DNA from: Calliopum simillimum
Lineage: Eukaryota > Arthropoda > Insecta > Diptera > Lauxaniidae
NCBI GenBank assembly: GCA_951812925.1
Contig: OX638371.1
Location: forward strand, 35,500,101 to 35,564,100
DNA length: 64,000 nt
Direction of reading: 5' to 3'
In this document: positions 1 through 11,200 of the stretch, in pieces
Numbering within the stretch: position 1 is the stretch's first letter
Layout: each line of letters opens with the position of its first letter
Made by a program: the position numbers and the translations under genes
Notes under the pieces: model-generated
What the model was told of the DNA's origin: nothing
Databases searched by the model: none
What the model saw: the letters and a program-made list of their open reading frames with translations, nothing else

Positions 1-295
1 AAGTAATTGGTAATTGAAGAAAAATAATTGTATAGTTAAATTAAATAAAGGTCACTTTTAATATTTATAAGGTTTTAAAATTAGCCTTTTTAAAAATTAG
101 TTTTTTTAACCTTAGAAAAATAATTTTTTTTAAAGAAAATATGAAGTCTAAAAGAATGAACATAAATACATAAATAAGAAAACCCAACCCATGGTCCACT
201 ATATTATTAATGGTTAAGCCGTGTTTTTGTGGTTGAAAAGGGCATTGGTTAAAGAAAGAAAAATTGGAGATGTAAAAAATTGTAAATTAATTGTA
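1..295. other. AT-rich flank, nothing recognised
   Basis: Very AT-rich DNA with homopolymer runs. No ORF, repeat or RNA gene can be supported here. It ends where the FB1 palindrome begins. Confidence 0.5.
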
Positions 296-2035
296 ACACT
301 AGTTTACAGCCAAAATTCCCAGCGAATGCCGTTACTCATTTTATATGGAAAATGGGCTGCTGATTCCGAAAATCGCATTTTTTTTTTTTTATTTCGTGTC
401 GTTTTCGAGATATCGGTCATTTTCGGTTTTTGGACCCAAAAAAAAAAAAGATAGTTCCATTAAAATACAAATATCTCAAGAACCAATGTTTTTGTTTAAA
501 CGTTTTATATGTCATATTAATTTACCTACATATGATATTCACACTACTCTTTGGTTGGTTTGAAAGTTTCGGCGAAATAAATTGATTTCTAAAAAAACAT
601 TTTTTTTTTTCCGAAAAAATTAAGACAAAATGAAAATCAACTTCAAATTTATGCAAGAAGAAATAACTTTTTTATAATATTTTGTTCTTTTGGATCATAG
701 ACAATACATTTGTGAAGAAAATAAGATACCATTTAAGAAAATCGATGGAAAAATGCAAAAGTTGTATACAATTCATTGATAAGTTACCAAAATGCGTTTT
801 TCCCTATTTTTCCGTATTTTTGTAATAAACTGTTCGAAAATTTGAAACTTTTTGTAAAAGAAATTAGAAAATCCAAAAAATTCTTAAAGAAGGCATTATA
901 AGGAAATACCCGTGCCTCGCCGTTTTTCTCTAGCACGTCAGATTTTTTTTAATCGGTTTTTGAAGTTTTTTAATCCACTGTGCATGAAAAAACAGAAATA
1001 ACGCATTCTTGTGTTAAATCGATGAATTTAACTATATGATCCTTACATCTGAGGTGTATCATGTCTTCAGCAAACTTATGCAGGATACTACGCGGAATAT
1101 TTTTGTAGACAATTTTAACCCTCTCAAACCCCCACGTGTAGGTCAAAATGACCTTCATGTGGGGGTCAAAATGACCCACATGTGAGGGTTTTAGAGGGTT
1201 AAAATTTTCTACAAAAATATTCCTCGCAGTATCCTGCATAAGTTTACTGAAAACATAATACACCTCAGATGAAAGGATCATATAGTTAAATTCATCGATT
1301 TAACACAAGAATGCGTTATTTCTGTTTTTTCATGTACAGTGGATTAAAAAATTCAAAAATCGATTAAAAAAAAATCTGACGTGCTAGAGAAAAACAGCGA
1401 GGCACGGGTATTTCCTTTTAATGCCTTCTTTAAGAATTTTTTGGATTTTCTAATTTCTTTTACAAAAAGTTTCAAATTTTCGAACAGTTTATTACAAAAA
1501 AACGGAAAAATAGGGAAAAACGCATTTTGGTAACTTATCAATGAATTGTATGCAACTTTTGCATTTTTCCATCGATTTTCTTAAATAGTATTTTATTTGC
1601 CTAACAAATTTATAGACTATGATATAAAAATGCAAAATGATTTTTAAAATTTTTTTTTCTTGTATAAATCTGGAGTTCATTTCGACTTTTTTTCCATTTT
1701 TTGGAAAAAAAAAAATTTTTTTTTAGAACTAAATTTTTTTCGCCGAAACTAACAAACCAACCAAAAAGTGTTGTGGGTATTATTTGTAGGTAATTTAATT
1801 ACCTTTAATATGACATATTATTTGTTTGAATACAAACATTGATTCTTGAGATATTTGTATTTAAGTGGAACTATCTTTTTTTTTGGTCCAAAAACCGAAA
1901 ATGACCGATATCTCGAAAACGACACGAAATAAAAAAAAAAAAATGCGATTTTCGGAATCAGCAGCCCATTTTCCATATAAAATGAGTAACGGCATTCGCT
2001 GGGAAAAAAAATTTTAATCATTTGTAAACTAGTGT
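296..2035. repeat. FB1: 1.74-kb near-perfect palindrome (fold-back element)
   Basis: The first and second halves are reverse complements of each other. The ends read ACACTAGTTTACA at 296 and TGTAAACTAGTGT at 2035. Shared landmarks are the block with GGCATTCGCTGGGA near 1991-2003 and its complement near 316-330, and the block TGAATTTAACTATATGATCC near 1023-1042 with its complement near 1270-1290. The turn lies near 1158, where the CACATG/GTGGGG-type short repeats sit. Short ORFs occur on both strands but are mirror images of each other and look like non-coding repeat. Partial copies occur at 4264-4546 and 46990-47520. Arms of about 860 bp would form a long hairpin if transcribed. No transposase is present, so it is non-autonomous if mobile. 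No clear target duplication was found. Confidence 0.9.
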
Positions 2036-2584
2036 AATTGGGGCAACGAGACTGGATTTCATTTAAGGAGGTCAAAACCAAAATTTATACAGTGATCTAA
2101 AATGTCATTATAGACTAGTTCATTTAAAAAAAAATTGGTTTTTGTCGATTTACAAATTTTTTGTCATTCTTTTTGTTTGTTTTGAAAATTTAAAACTGAC
2201 AAATAGAACAAAGAAAACAATTCGCAATTTACGAACCGTAAATTTTCTTGGAGGGCAATGGATTTTTGAAGAGTTTTAATTTTTTTGTATTTATTATGGA
2301 CCGGAAAAATTGTTTTTTTTTTCGGAGACAAGATCTGTAATTTATTGTATTTGAATTCAAAGAGAAAGTTATAGCTTGTTCAAAATTTTTATTAATTTTT
2401 TATGTGTAAACGAAATTTTACCAAAAAATACAATAAAGTAATGCATCAAAAATTGCAAAACGAGGGCCTCATCAGGTCAACCGAAGAGTTCGCCATATGG
2501 GAGGCATGATTCAAAGGTAGTTAGCCCCTTCATTTCTATCAATTTTTCAACAAAAAAATAATAAATGAAGATTGTGAAATATTT
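2036..2584. other. Intergenic AT-rich DNA
   Basis: No coding sequence or repeat family recognised between FB1 and the TIR element at 2585. Confidence 0.4.
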
Positions 2585-3532
2585 GCTGTGTTCCAATGGT
2601 AGCAGATCTGATCCAGATCAGATCCACTTTCAAGCAAAACAAAAACAAATTCAGAACCAGCTCAGATCTTGGTTCCATTTTCTGGATCCATGAATGCGTT
2701 CGGAAATCTTTTTTGGATCAATGGAAGCGTTCAGATAGTTACGGGTTGTATTTGGCAGCACTGTCTTATGTCTTGACGTTTTGACATCTGGTGTCAAAAA
2801 ATTATTGAAAATTTTAACATTTCAATTAAAAAAGAATTTGATTGAAGAAAAATCACTCGATATATAAAATTTAAATTAAAAAAACTTAATAGCATGACCG
2901 TTCTTAAATTATGTTTTTCAAAATTTTATATTGGTTTTTTTAATTTACACGAGCTTATTTTTTATTTATTGAAGTTTTTTTATACAATACAGGTCCAGTT
3001 AAAGCAAAGGCGTTGTCCTGCAAATATGTATACGCATAGATGTCAATACACCATCCGTCCTTAATGGCTTTATTTGTCAAATTACAACCGCAATTTTAAA
3101 TTTTTTCCCAAGTCAAACTTGCCCTTTGCAGTATCAACAAAAATATCACCAACACCTGCACTAGGTAATCTGTTTAAACGACCACTAATCAGCAATGACA
3201 TACGAGTTTTTTTAGCCCCTGTATTGTCTGCATGATTACAGCGAACCCAGGGAAATATGGACCTTTCCAACAGCGTTACCACCACGACCTCTTTACATTT
3301 TTCACCTGTTCGGTTTACGCGTCTTTTTTATGCGCGATTTTTGAATTAAATAAATTGTATTGATTTTTCAATTTTTTATTTCTATATTTATAAGTAGATT
3401 TGTTATGACATTTTTGTTTTGATATTTGTATCTTTTCTTGCCAATGCTACCATGTTTTTAAAATTGAGTCCGTGTGCGTTCCAATGAGTTCAGATTTGAT
3501 CTGGATCAGATCCACTACCATTGGAACACAGC
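2585..3532. mobile_element. 0.95-kb element with terminal inverted repeats, superfamily unknown
   Basis: The left end GCTGTGTTCCAATGGTAG (2585-2602) is the exact reverse complement of 3515-3532. Inside each end a GATCTGATCCAGATCAGATC-type palindrome follows, so each terminus carries its own short inverted repeat. Related copies of the phrase with GTTC and GATC recur internally near 2660-2730 and 3478-3515. A short minus-strand reading frame at 3082-3285 has no recognised similarity. No obvious duplication flanks the ends. It is probably a non-autonomous DNA transposon; the superfamily cannot be named. Confidence 0.65.
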
Positions 3533-4263
3533 TATTGTTAAAATTTAAAACAGAAATCTCTGCCTTTCTACTAAATTATAAAACCATAGTAAACCAAATT
3601 TTTTTTATATGTTATAATACAGTCATTTGGTAGTTTTACCTAGAAAGTTTTTAATATGGACGATTAGGTGCTGGTTCTCACGACAAACTGAATTGTCCGG
3701 CGGTAGTACTTTTTTAGTCAAGCCGTGGGTAGCGTTTCCTCCGTTTTTTTTTTTTTGTATGCCTTATATTTCCTAAGCAATGGAAGTTATATTCTTCTAC
3801 TTTGAAATTTTTTTTTTTGGCAACCTAGTGGGTGTACATCAAAGCACAAAACAAAGCTAAAAAATTGTCACGTGACTCTTTAGAAAAAAAATTCCCATTG
3901 CTCTTATAGCCATTTAGCGCAAAACAAGCCTTCTACAAAATGTTTGTTTTTTGTCAAACTTTCTGTAAAAAAAAAATTTAAAAAAATATTTAAATAAATA
4001 TTTATAAGATTTTTCAAAAAATGGCCGCCATTTCGTAAATTTTCCAAATTTAAGAATGGAAATTAAAATAACGTTTAAAATGCTACAAGAATCCGAAAAC
4101 AAAAATTAAAAAGATTTTATTTTTGACAAAATGGTGGGAAAAGAAATTGCATCGATTTTTCGCAAAAACACTACTTGCAGACTCTGCAGTTCCATGCACA
4201 TAACTTGCAAAAAAAATTTTTTTTCGCAAAACTAATAACACTGTTCGACACAAAAAAAAATTA
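3533..4263. other. Intergenic AT-rich DNA
   Basis: Homopolymer-rich sequence. No supported gene; the short reading frame at 3914-4102 is low-complexity and unconvincing. Confidence 0.4.
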
Positions 4264-4546
4264 CATGAGAAAATCCAAAAAATTCTTAAAGTAGACGTTA
4301 AAAAAATACCCGTGTCTCGTGGCTTTTCCCCAGCACGTCACATTTGTTTTAATTGATTTTAGTTTTTTTATCCACTGTACATGAAAAAACAAAAATACCG
4401 CATTCTTGTGTTAAATCGATGAATTTAACTATATCATCCTTACATCTGAGGTGTATCATGTGTTCAGCAAACTTATGCAGGATATTGAGGGGAATATTTT
4501 TGTAGAAAATTTTAACCCTATACAATTTTCACATGTGGGTCATTTT
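4264..4546. repeat. Partial FB1 copy
   Basis: About 280 bp match the inner part of an FB1 arm (compare 860-1140), including the blocks CGCATTCTTGTGTTAAATCG and TCTGAGGTGTATCATG. Only one arm is present, so the copy is truncated near the turn of the palindrome. Confidence 0.85.
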
Positions 4547-4936
4547 GCCTTTTTTTAAAAAAGGTACAAAAATGACACCTAAAACAGGGCAATGTTGAGT
4601 CCATATGTACTACAGAAATATTTGCTATAAAATTTCACTACTAGTTGCTGTACACTAAAAAAGCAAAATTTTATCCCGAAAGCAAAAAAAAACGTTAAAA
4701 TTAGTAAGCACTTCTAACAATAAATATTTTCCAAATTTCACCCCACTGTAAAACTCTAAAACTACATTTTGGACGAAACTCGTTCTCACAAGATCATAAC
4801 GAAATCACACAAGGATCGTTTTCCTAGAATGCAGTAACCTATTATATCCTGTTTTTATGGGTCTTTTTGACCTCTTTTTCTTAAACTGAGCCACAATGAG
4901 TTAAAGAATTTTGCAAAAAATTTCCCCCTTTTTTAT

Positions 4937-5031
4937 TTGGCCGCTATTTTTTGGCCCCTTTTTGTTGGCCGCTATTTTTTGGCCCCTTTTTGTTGGCCGT
5001 TATTTTTTGGCCGCTATTTTTTTGGCCGCTT
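4937..5031. repeat. 28-bp minisatellite
   Basis: Units start TTGGCCGCTATTTTTTGG at 4937, 4965 and 4993, giving a 28-bp period, followed by a shorter, degenerate copy. The array abuts the 3' tail of a retrotransposon fragment. The 390 bp before it (4547-4936) hold nothing recognisable. Confidence 0.8.
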
Positions 5032-5032
5032 T

Positions 5033-5272
5033 TGAGTACCTCCCTCTTTCCCTATCAAAACAGTTCCAGGCTGCCAAGGGATTAATTTTACCTATGTCAC
5101 CTGGATCTAAAATCTCGACACCTAAGTACTTAATTCTGCGTCTAAACGCAGCAGGGCATGCACATAGCACATGCTCTGCTGTTTCCAAGTGCTCTAAGCA
5201 GAGTCTACAGGAATCATCGTCTACCAAGCCCATCTTTTTTAGGTGATAATTGAGTTTACAGTGACCTGTCAT
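5033..5272 (-). pseudogene. C-terminal tail of a non-LTR retrotransposon polyprotein, copy 1
   Basis: The minus-strand frame encodes a TGHC...H...CRLC...ETAEHVLCACP pattern: a Cys/His cluster of the kind that follows the RNase H domain in Jockey/I-type non-LTR retrotransposons. The phrase 'LTGHC...YHL' normally comes just after RNase H. About 75 residues remain, ending in a stretch with GKINPLAAW. Neither RNase H nor reverse transcriptase is present upstream, so this is a fragment. The final residues run into the 28-bp minisatellite and are probably not original. It lies in the first unit of a 491-bp tandem duplication. Confidence 0.75.
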
Positions 5273-6095
5273 TACTTCACTGAAAGTAACGTAACGTTAT
5301 ATTTGCTTTGCTTCGATTTGGCATCAATTTTTATAAAAAAATACCATAGGTATGTCCGCATATTTATTTATTTAAATGTAACTTAAAACCTCAAATGCGT
5401 CGAGTGCTTCGGGTGTACGTTTTTTTTTTCAGGGTTGTGAACGTACAGATGAATGCGCTCCATCTTGTTTGAATATGCACTCATCATTATGAAGACATTA
5501 CGCCTCCATGTAGGGCAGCAGGATATTTTTTAAAATGTGTATTTATAATTCGGAGCGCATTGTTCCATCAATAAAAATACCTGGAGAGCACTCCCTGCTC
5601 TGTCACTTAATTCTGCGTACTTAATTCTGCGTCTAAACGCAGCAGGGCATGCACATAGCACATGCTCTGCTGTTTCCAAGTGCTCTAAGCAGAGTCTACA
5701 GGAATCATCGTCTACCAAGCCCATCTTTTTTAGGTGATAATTGAGTTTACAGTGACCTGTCATTACTTCACTGAAAGTAACGTAACGTTATATTTGCTTT
5801 GCTTCGATTTGGCATCAATTTTTATAAAAAAATACCATAGGTATGTCCGCATATTTATTTATTTAAATGTAACTTAAAACCTCAAATGCGTCGAGTGCTT
5901 CGGGTGTACGTTTTTTTTTTCAGGGTTGTGAACGTACAGATGAATGCGCTCCATCTTGTTTGAATATGCACTCATCATTATGAAGACATTACGCCTCCAT
6001 GTAGGGCAGCAGGATATTTTTTAAAATGTGTATTTATAATTCGGAGCGCATTGTTCCATCAATAAAAATACCTGGAGAGCACTCCCTGCTCTGTC
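5115..6095. repeat. Tandem duplication, period 491 bp
   Basis: The block beginning GTACTTAATTCTGCG at 5126 returns at 5617, and the block CCTGGAGAGCACTCCCTGCT at 5580 returns at 6071; both give a period of 491 bp. The two units are almost identical, so the duplication is recent. Each unit joins a retrotransposon tail (minus strand) to a sequence with similarity to family R (CCTGCTCNGTCAACAATC, compare 50190-50215). Confidence 0.9.
5617..5763 (-). pseudogene. C-terminal tail of a non-LTR retrotransposon polyprotein, copy 2
   Basis: Second copy of the TGHC...CRLC...CACP segment, identical over its first 48 residues to the frame at 5033-5272. It breaks off at the duplication joint near 5617, after which the frame reads unrelated residues. 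It arose by the 491-bp tandem duplication and is not an independent insertion. Confidence 0.75.
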
Positions 6096-6861
6096 AACAA
6101 TCTTATTATGTTAATATATGTTTTTTATTCAAACCTATCTTTTGTGATGGAATTCGATTCTCACGCCTTCGAAATGATAAGCTTCCCGATGAATATAATA
6201 AGAGGAAGCTAGTAAGGGTGTTACTTTTACCTGTCCAAACATTAAATAACCTGCACTGCAGTAATTTGATAATTTGGCTAGTACGGGAAATGCCACGACT
6301 ACTTCTCCGAATTCTCAGAGCTTTTGCTCAGATCTTGCACTTACTGTTCTCAGAAACTAAAGAAATTTGGTTGCATTATCTCAAAAAATGCTATCAGTAT
6401 AGCATTTTGAATCTTTTACTTATAAAGGAGGTGCCACCACCTCTTGTCCAAGTTTGTCTAGTTATTGCTCAGAGGATGCATTAACTGTTCTTAGTGTCTG
6501 AGTGAAATTTGGTTCGATTATCTCAAAAAACAAAAACGCTTTCAGTATAACATTTTGAAACATTTCCTTATATGGATTGTGCCACGCCCTTTTGTCCGAG
6601 TTCGCCTAGTTTTTGCGGAGAGCTTGAACTTACCGTCCTTAGTATTTATATGTTTTTTGGTTGCATTGTTATGAAAAATACTCAAGTTACATTTTGAATA
6701 CATTTTTTGTATGCGCGGTAGGCGTGTCCTTTGACCGATTTTTCTCAATTTCAATCCCACATTCTAACTCTTACGACGAAGCAACTGTGCTAAATTTCAT
6801 CGAATTATCTTGGTTAGTTTCCGCGTGAAGAATATTTCCACGCAACGCCTACAAAATTTTA

Positions 6862-7656
6862 TCTATATATATAAAAATGACTGTGTGTCTGTGCGTCTGA
6901 AGCATTATCACTCGGAAACCATTCGTCCAATTGAGCTGAAAATTTGGAAATGAGTATATATTAGGTATGGGAATGTTTTTATGCTATACACGAAGGTTTC
7001 CGAAGACCACCCGAAGGCTTAATAGTCAAAACGAAGAATATCTAGGTATACGAGAGGGAAAAAATCTATGGCGGACTACCAACAAGCTTTAAGTGATAGT
7101 TTTTTGTGACACCCGAAGGTGTTCGAAGGCTTCATAGTCAAAACGAAGAATATCTAGGTATACGAGAGGGAAAAAATCTATGGTGAATCATCAATAAACT
7201 TCAACTGATAGCTTTTAGGAACACCCGATGGTTCCCGAAGGTCACCCGAAGGCTTCATAATCAAAACGTAGAATATCTTGGTACACGAGAGGGAAAAATC
7301 TATGGTGAACTATTAAACAAACTTTAACTGATAGCTTTTTTGGAATACCCGATGCTTCCCGAAGGTCACTCGAAGGCTTCATAGTCAAAACGAAGAATAT
7401 CTAGATGTACTACACGAAAAACATATAATGCAAACTATCAACAAGCCTTAATTGATGGTTTCCTGTGACACTCCAGCTATGCCATTGCCAATTTCGAAGA
7501 TGGTTTAAAATGAAATAAACTTTCTCAAAATACTTAAATGTTTATTGGTGACGTGGCAGTGGCGTAAATCAAAATTTTATCCCTGTATACCTTATAAGCT
7601 ATTGGGAATCAAAAAACAAAACAAACATGCCTAGCGAAGCGGGCAAAGAAGGCTAG
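6862..7656 (+). mobile_element. Non-autonomous Helitron, 795 bp
   Basis: It begins TCTATATATATAAAAATGA at 6862 and ends GGCTAG at 7656. It sits between A at 6861 and T at 7657, the A|TC...CTAG|T arrangement expected for Helitrons, which make no target duplication. Just before the end is the imperfect hairpin GCCTAGCGAAGCGGGC (7629-7644). The flanking R-family repeat is continuous if this segment is removed. There is no Rep/helicase gene, so it would depend on another Helitron. Confidence 0.8.
6995..7478. repeat. Four-copy tandem array, 112-124 bp units, inside the Helitron
   Basis: The phrase AGTCAAAACGAAGAATATCT starts at 7024 and 7136, with variants at 7259 and 7383, giving units of 112, 123 and 124 bp. 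Each unit carries CCCGAAGG repeats, a TACGAGAGGGAAAAA segment and an AACTGATAG-like phrase. Internal minisatellites are common in non-autonomous Helitrons. Confidence 0.9.
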
Positions 7657-8680
7657 TACGCTATAAAACGAACACTACCAATGCAATCTTTCTGAATTTA
7701 ACTTTAAGAAGTCTACTTGCTGTTAGGCACCTACGAACTGAAAGTGGCCGAAATATCGCCGGTGTGCGTTTAACCTCCCATACAACTTAAACACATTTAA
7801 AGTTATTTCTCGCAAATTTTACAATATATTTTGATAAAATTTGGTATGCGGGTCTGGGTCATGAGCGTTTAGAGCATAACGAACAGTGGATGTTGTGCAA
7901 TAATTGCCACGCCCACTTTTACTAAATTAAAAATTTTTGTTAATTACTCAGGCACAAAAAAAATTGGAATGAACTTTTATATCTTAAATGCAGCAGTCTT
8001 ATGTACTTTTTGACGTTGAATCAGTCTTCATCAGCAGAATTTTCATTATACTTGCAGTATTTCGAAATATCCTTGCTTGAAGTTGAAAAAAACGATGTAT
8101 TCAGTCTTATAGCGTAGCAACACGAAAAGGTGAAATTCTTTTTTATTAATGGCATCGAATAGCAACACTCTTCTTCATAAAAGTATACCATCATACTTTT
8201 CCAATAGGAGAGTATTTCTGCTCTATGCAAAGGACGAAATTGTAATAGTATCGCGAAACCGATTTATGGCCAAAGAACACACAAAATGAGTAAAAATCTG
8301 TATGTATCTGTTAGTGTCAATATGCTAATAAGGGGAATGTGCTGAGATGAAAAAATGGGCGATGTCACGCACCCAAAATAATTCGTTCTTCGTATCAGTG
8401 GTGCTGTTTTGTAGGTATATGTGAAAATTTTCACCAAAAACCATAAATTTTGAACTTTTAATTTTTTTCTATTGTTTCCGATATCATTCGTTACCTTCCG
8501 AATTTTTTCTTATTATAATTCTATCCAGTAAATTTATCATTTTGAAAGCATGAGAATTGGAGGCGAAAAGATACGAATTTCATTACAAAAATACCAAAAG
8601 ATAAGAAACGTCGACTAAATTGATTATATCAGACTGTCGACCGAGCAGGGATCAGTCTGCAGGTACTAGAAATGGTTTTT

Positions 8681-10691
8681 TGTTTGCAACGCGCTTTGCT
8701 AAAATTTACATTAGGTACTTAATGCATTACCGGTAAGAGATATGTAGTTACTTTGTAATGCGTTCAATAAGTACTTTCAGTGTAACACATTTCCCATACT
8801 ATTGCTGGATATTGTGTGCGAATATTTGTGTGAGTGTAAGTATGTGTTACGAGTAATATACACGAACGGCTGCACAGCACAACTCGCTTTTTTATGTAAT
8901 ATCACAAGTCACCACGTCTTAGGCACAAGTAAACATGAGAAGTGAATATAAATACCAGAATTTCTATGTTTGCCCCTTAGGAATACATTTACAATATCTA
9001 AATGTGTAAAATTCTAATTTCCAAGAATAAACACAATGAACAAATTCATATATTTAATCATAATATGTTAATTTAACAGCATTTTACTTACATACAACCA
9101 TATCTGTGGACTTTTGAGAAGAAAACTTATGGCTCTCTTCGTGAAAAATGCAAAAGCAAATAACTTGTGCTGTTGTCAACGTGGGGTGATATTTTTTTAT
9201 TGAAAAAAAAAAGTGCTTTTATAGACCATTAGTGCAATTATTACACTTTCACACTTTAAAAATAACACATTCTGTTTCATAGTCTAATCTAAACAATATT
9301 GCCAAACAAACATAAGAGCTGTCTTAATGCGTACCAGACTGATTATAGTTTTCAATTTTTAACTCGTTACTTTTACTGCAGATGAATTATGGCCAACCAA
9401 AAGCACGTGCAGGTGTGTTATAATCATTGAAAGTTTTCAAACAAAAATTTAATTTTCCCTTTTCATTACAAACTCTCTACTGCAACAAACTCAGCAGCAA
9501 CGTCAGCTACATACTTTATGAATTTTGTGACAGATACTGTCTGATGCATCTCCACATGAGTTTACTCATATATTTCTAGTAGCAGTACACGCACGATGTG
9601 CTGCGGCTTTAAAAGTTCTTTCAAATTACCAACGTAGCAAGAACGTGCACTTCCGTTAGTACATGCATATACATGTATATCGAAATATGTATCACATAGT
9701 CGAATGTATACATTTTATATTAGCTTATATAGATTTACGAATCGAAAAATATTTAAAAATCGAAAATGTTCTAGGGAAAATATTTATGCACACACATAAT
9801 GGTGCAAGTTAAATTACCATATTTTTTTATCAAAGCTTTTAGTCCAACCCACATATGCCTGCAAGTTGTAAAGGGATAAAGTTTTATACGTCACTTACTG
9901 CAAACGTGGTATACATTGTATGAATAAAAGTTTTTCTCTCACATTGAAAACTCAGTTTGTCACTCGGCGTGATGAGGGAAGTTTCGCAGAGAAGAGGTAG
10001 AGGGAAAACTTCAAGTTGTAGGGTATTGTGAAAGCAGAGGGAAGTTACGAACTTTCTATCCCACAACAGTATTGTTATGGTTGATAAAACAATTCAGTCA
10101 ACTGCGCTGAAATGCTCCGATGGATTTGTTCTTAATTTCATTAAATAGAGTAAGTAAATGAAACTTATTGGTCAAAAAGTGTTAAAATATTTGGGACTCA
10201 TAGGTGTATTTAAGAAATAAGTAACAAAATTTTCAGTATTCTCGTTGAAGCCTATAATACAATTCGTTGGCATCATTGGAGGAATATTGTTTCCACTCAT
10301 AGCTTGCCGTAAAACTATTGTATAAAGAAAACCAATCACTTGCATTACCAGAAAATGGAAAGTTATTCTTTTGTCTGTACAACATCTGCCACTGTGTCTC
10401 AAAGTCGAAATTGAGATTCGTGGTCACAAAAATTAAGTTTTTCAAAATTTTATTTTTTGTAAAGAATATTTCAATTTTCATAAATGTAATGATTAAGAAA
10501 AGTGTTTTTCCCACTTTATATCATAAAAGTACACTTTAATACGCATAATTTGATACAGGATATATATTTTGTATGACGTATTATTAAAATTATAAACTGG
10601 GTTACAATGGGTTAGTGTATTCTACAAAAATATTCTACGGAAAATTTCATTAGGAGCCACCAAAGACGAGAAATAATTAAAACTTAACAAT
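8681..10691. other. Two kilobases without a recognisable gene
   Basis: Ordinary AT-rich DNA. Reading frames of 60-93 codons at 9884-10066 and 10172-10539 lie on both strands over each other and have no visible domain, so they are not annotated as genes. No repeat shared with the rest of the window was seen. Confidence 0.45.
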
Positions 10692-11200
10692 TGTAACGAA
10701 CCTTTTTGCCGCTAGCCGGGGTTTAGCCGTCGGTGCCCAGGGTTCGTATACAAATATGTATTTATTTCCCGCCGGGGAGAGAAACACTTTTCACAATTTT
10801 CACTTGCTTATTGTCACTGGTTTTATTATTCACTTTTTCTTAACCTTTAAGATATGCTGAAAATATATACTTACCGGAACGGGCCCCGTCCAGATGTCAA
10901 GATACAAGAGTCGCGACGCCGCTGCCTCCCGTTATCCTTTGCTAACCTGTACGTGTCTGTCTTATTAGGCTCGCGAGAAACCGTGACACCACTATTTTCT
11001 CGCGTCAGGTCAGGAGTTTTTTCTGAAAACACAAAGCCTACAGTCCCAGTCACTGTCCACTGATACATCTGAATAGGATTTCTTCGAAAGTCTTCGTTTT
11101 GTCCACAGATGGTTGTAATATTCCCAGAACAGGTCTTACCTCGTTGCCGGCTAAGTAAATAGAGAACAATACCATCACTGGAACTTACATTTCACCATTC
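10692..11200. other. GC-rich segment with a possible LTR-like start
   Basis: The base composition changes sharply: CGGGGTTTAGCCGTCGGTG, CCCGCCGGGGAG and GGGCCCCGTCC phrases stand out from the AT-rich surroundings. It starts TGTAACGAACC at 10692, which resembles an LTR beginning, but no matching CA end with a duplicated flank could be found. Overlapping frames of about 65-70 codons on both strands probably reflect the composition. It may be a degraded solo LTR or another foreign insertion. Confidence 0.35.

Larger units (their letters stand above)
6096..8680 (-). repeat. Family R dispersed repeat, inverted copy, split by a Helitron
   Basis: Segments here are reverse complements of parts of 50180-51420. 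Examples are the CAATCTTTCTGAATTTAAC block near 7685, the phrase with GTACTTTTTGACGTTGAATC near 8007, the GCCACGCCC phrases, and CCGAGCAGGGATCAGTCTG near 8641. The match resumes on the other side of 6862-7656, so a Helitron inserted into an existing R copy. The frames at 6026-6484 and 6542-6760 lie inside this repeat and show no recognisable domain. A third R fragment is at 18960-19300. What kind of element R is remains unresolved. Confidence 0.7.

Noticed and set aside
970..1281. 103-codon frame at the turn of FB1
   Set aside because: It reads through the palindrome centre, so its two halves are complements of each other; this is a repeat shadow.
4911..5246. 111-codon plus-strand frame with a hydrophobic start
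   Set aside because: The N-terminal part is the 28-bp minisatellite and the rest is antisense to the retrotransposon tail.
10871..11068. Overlapping 65-69 codon frames on both strands
   Set aside because: The frames mirror each other in a GC-rich patch, with no domain or splice support.
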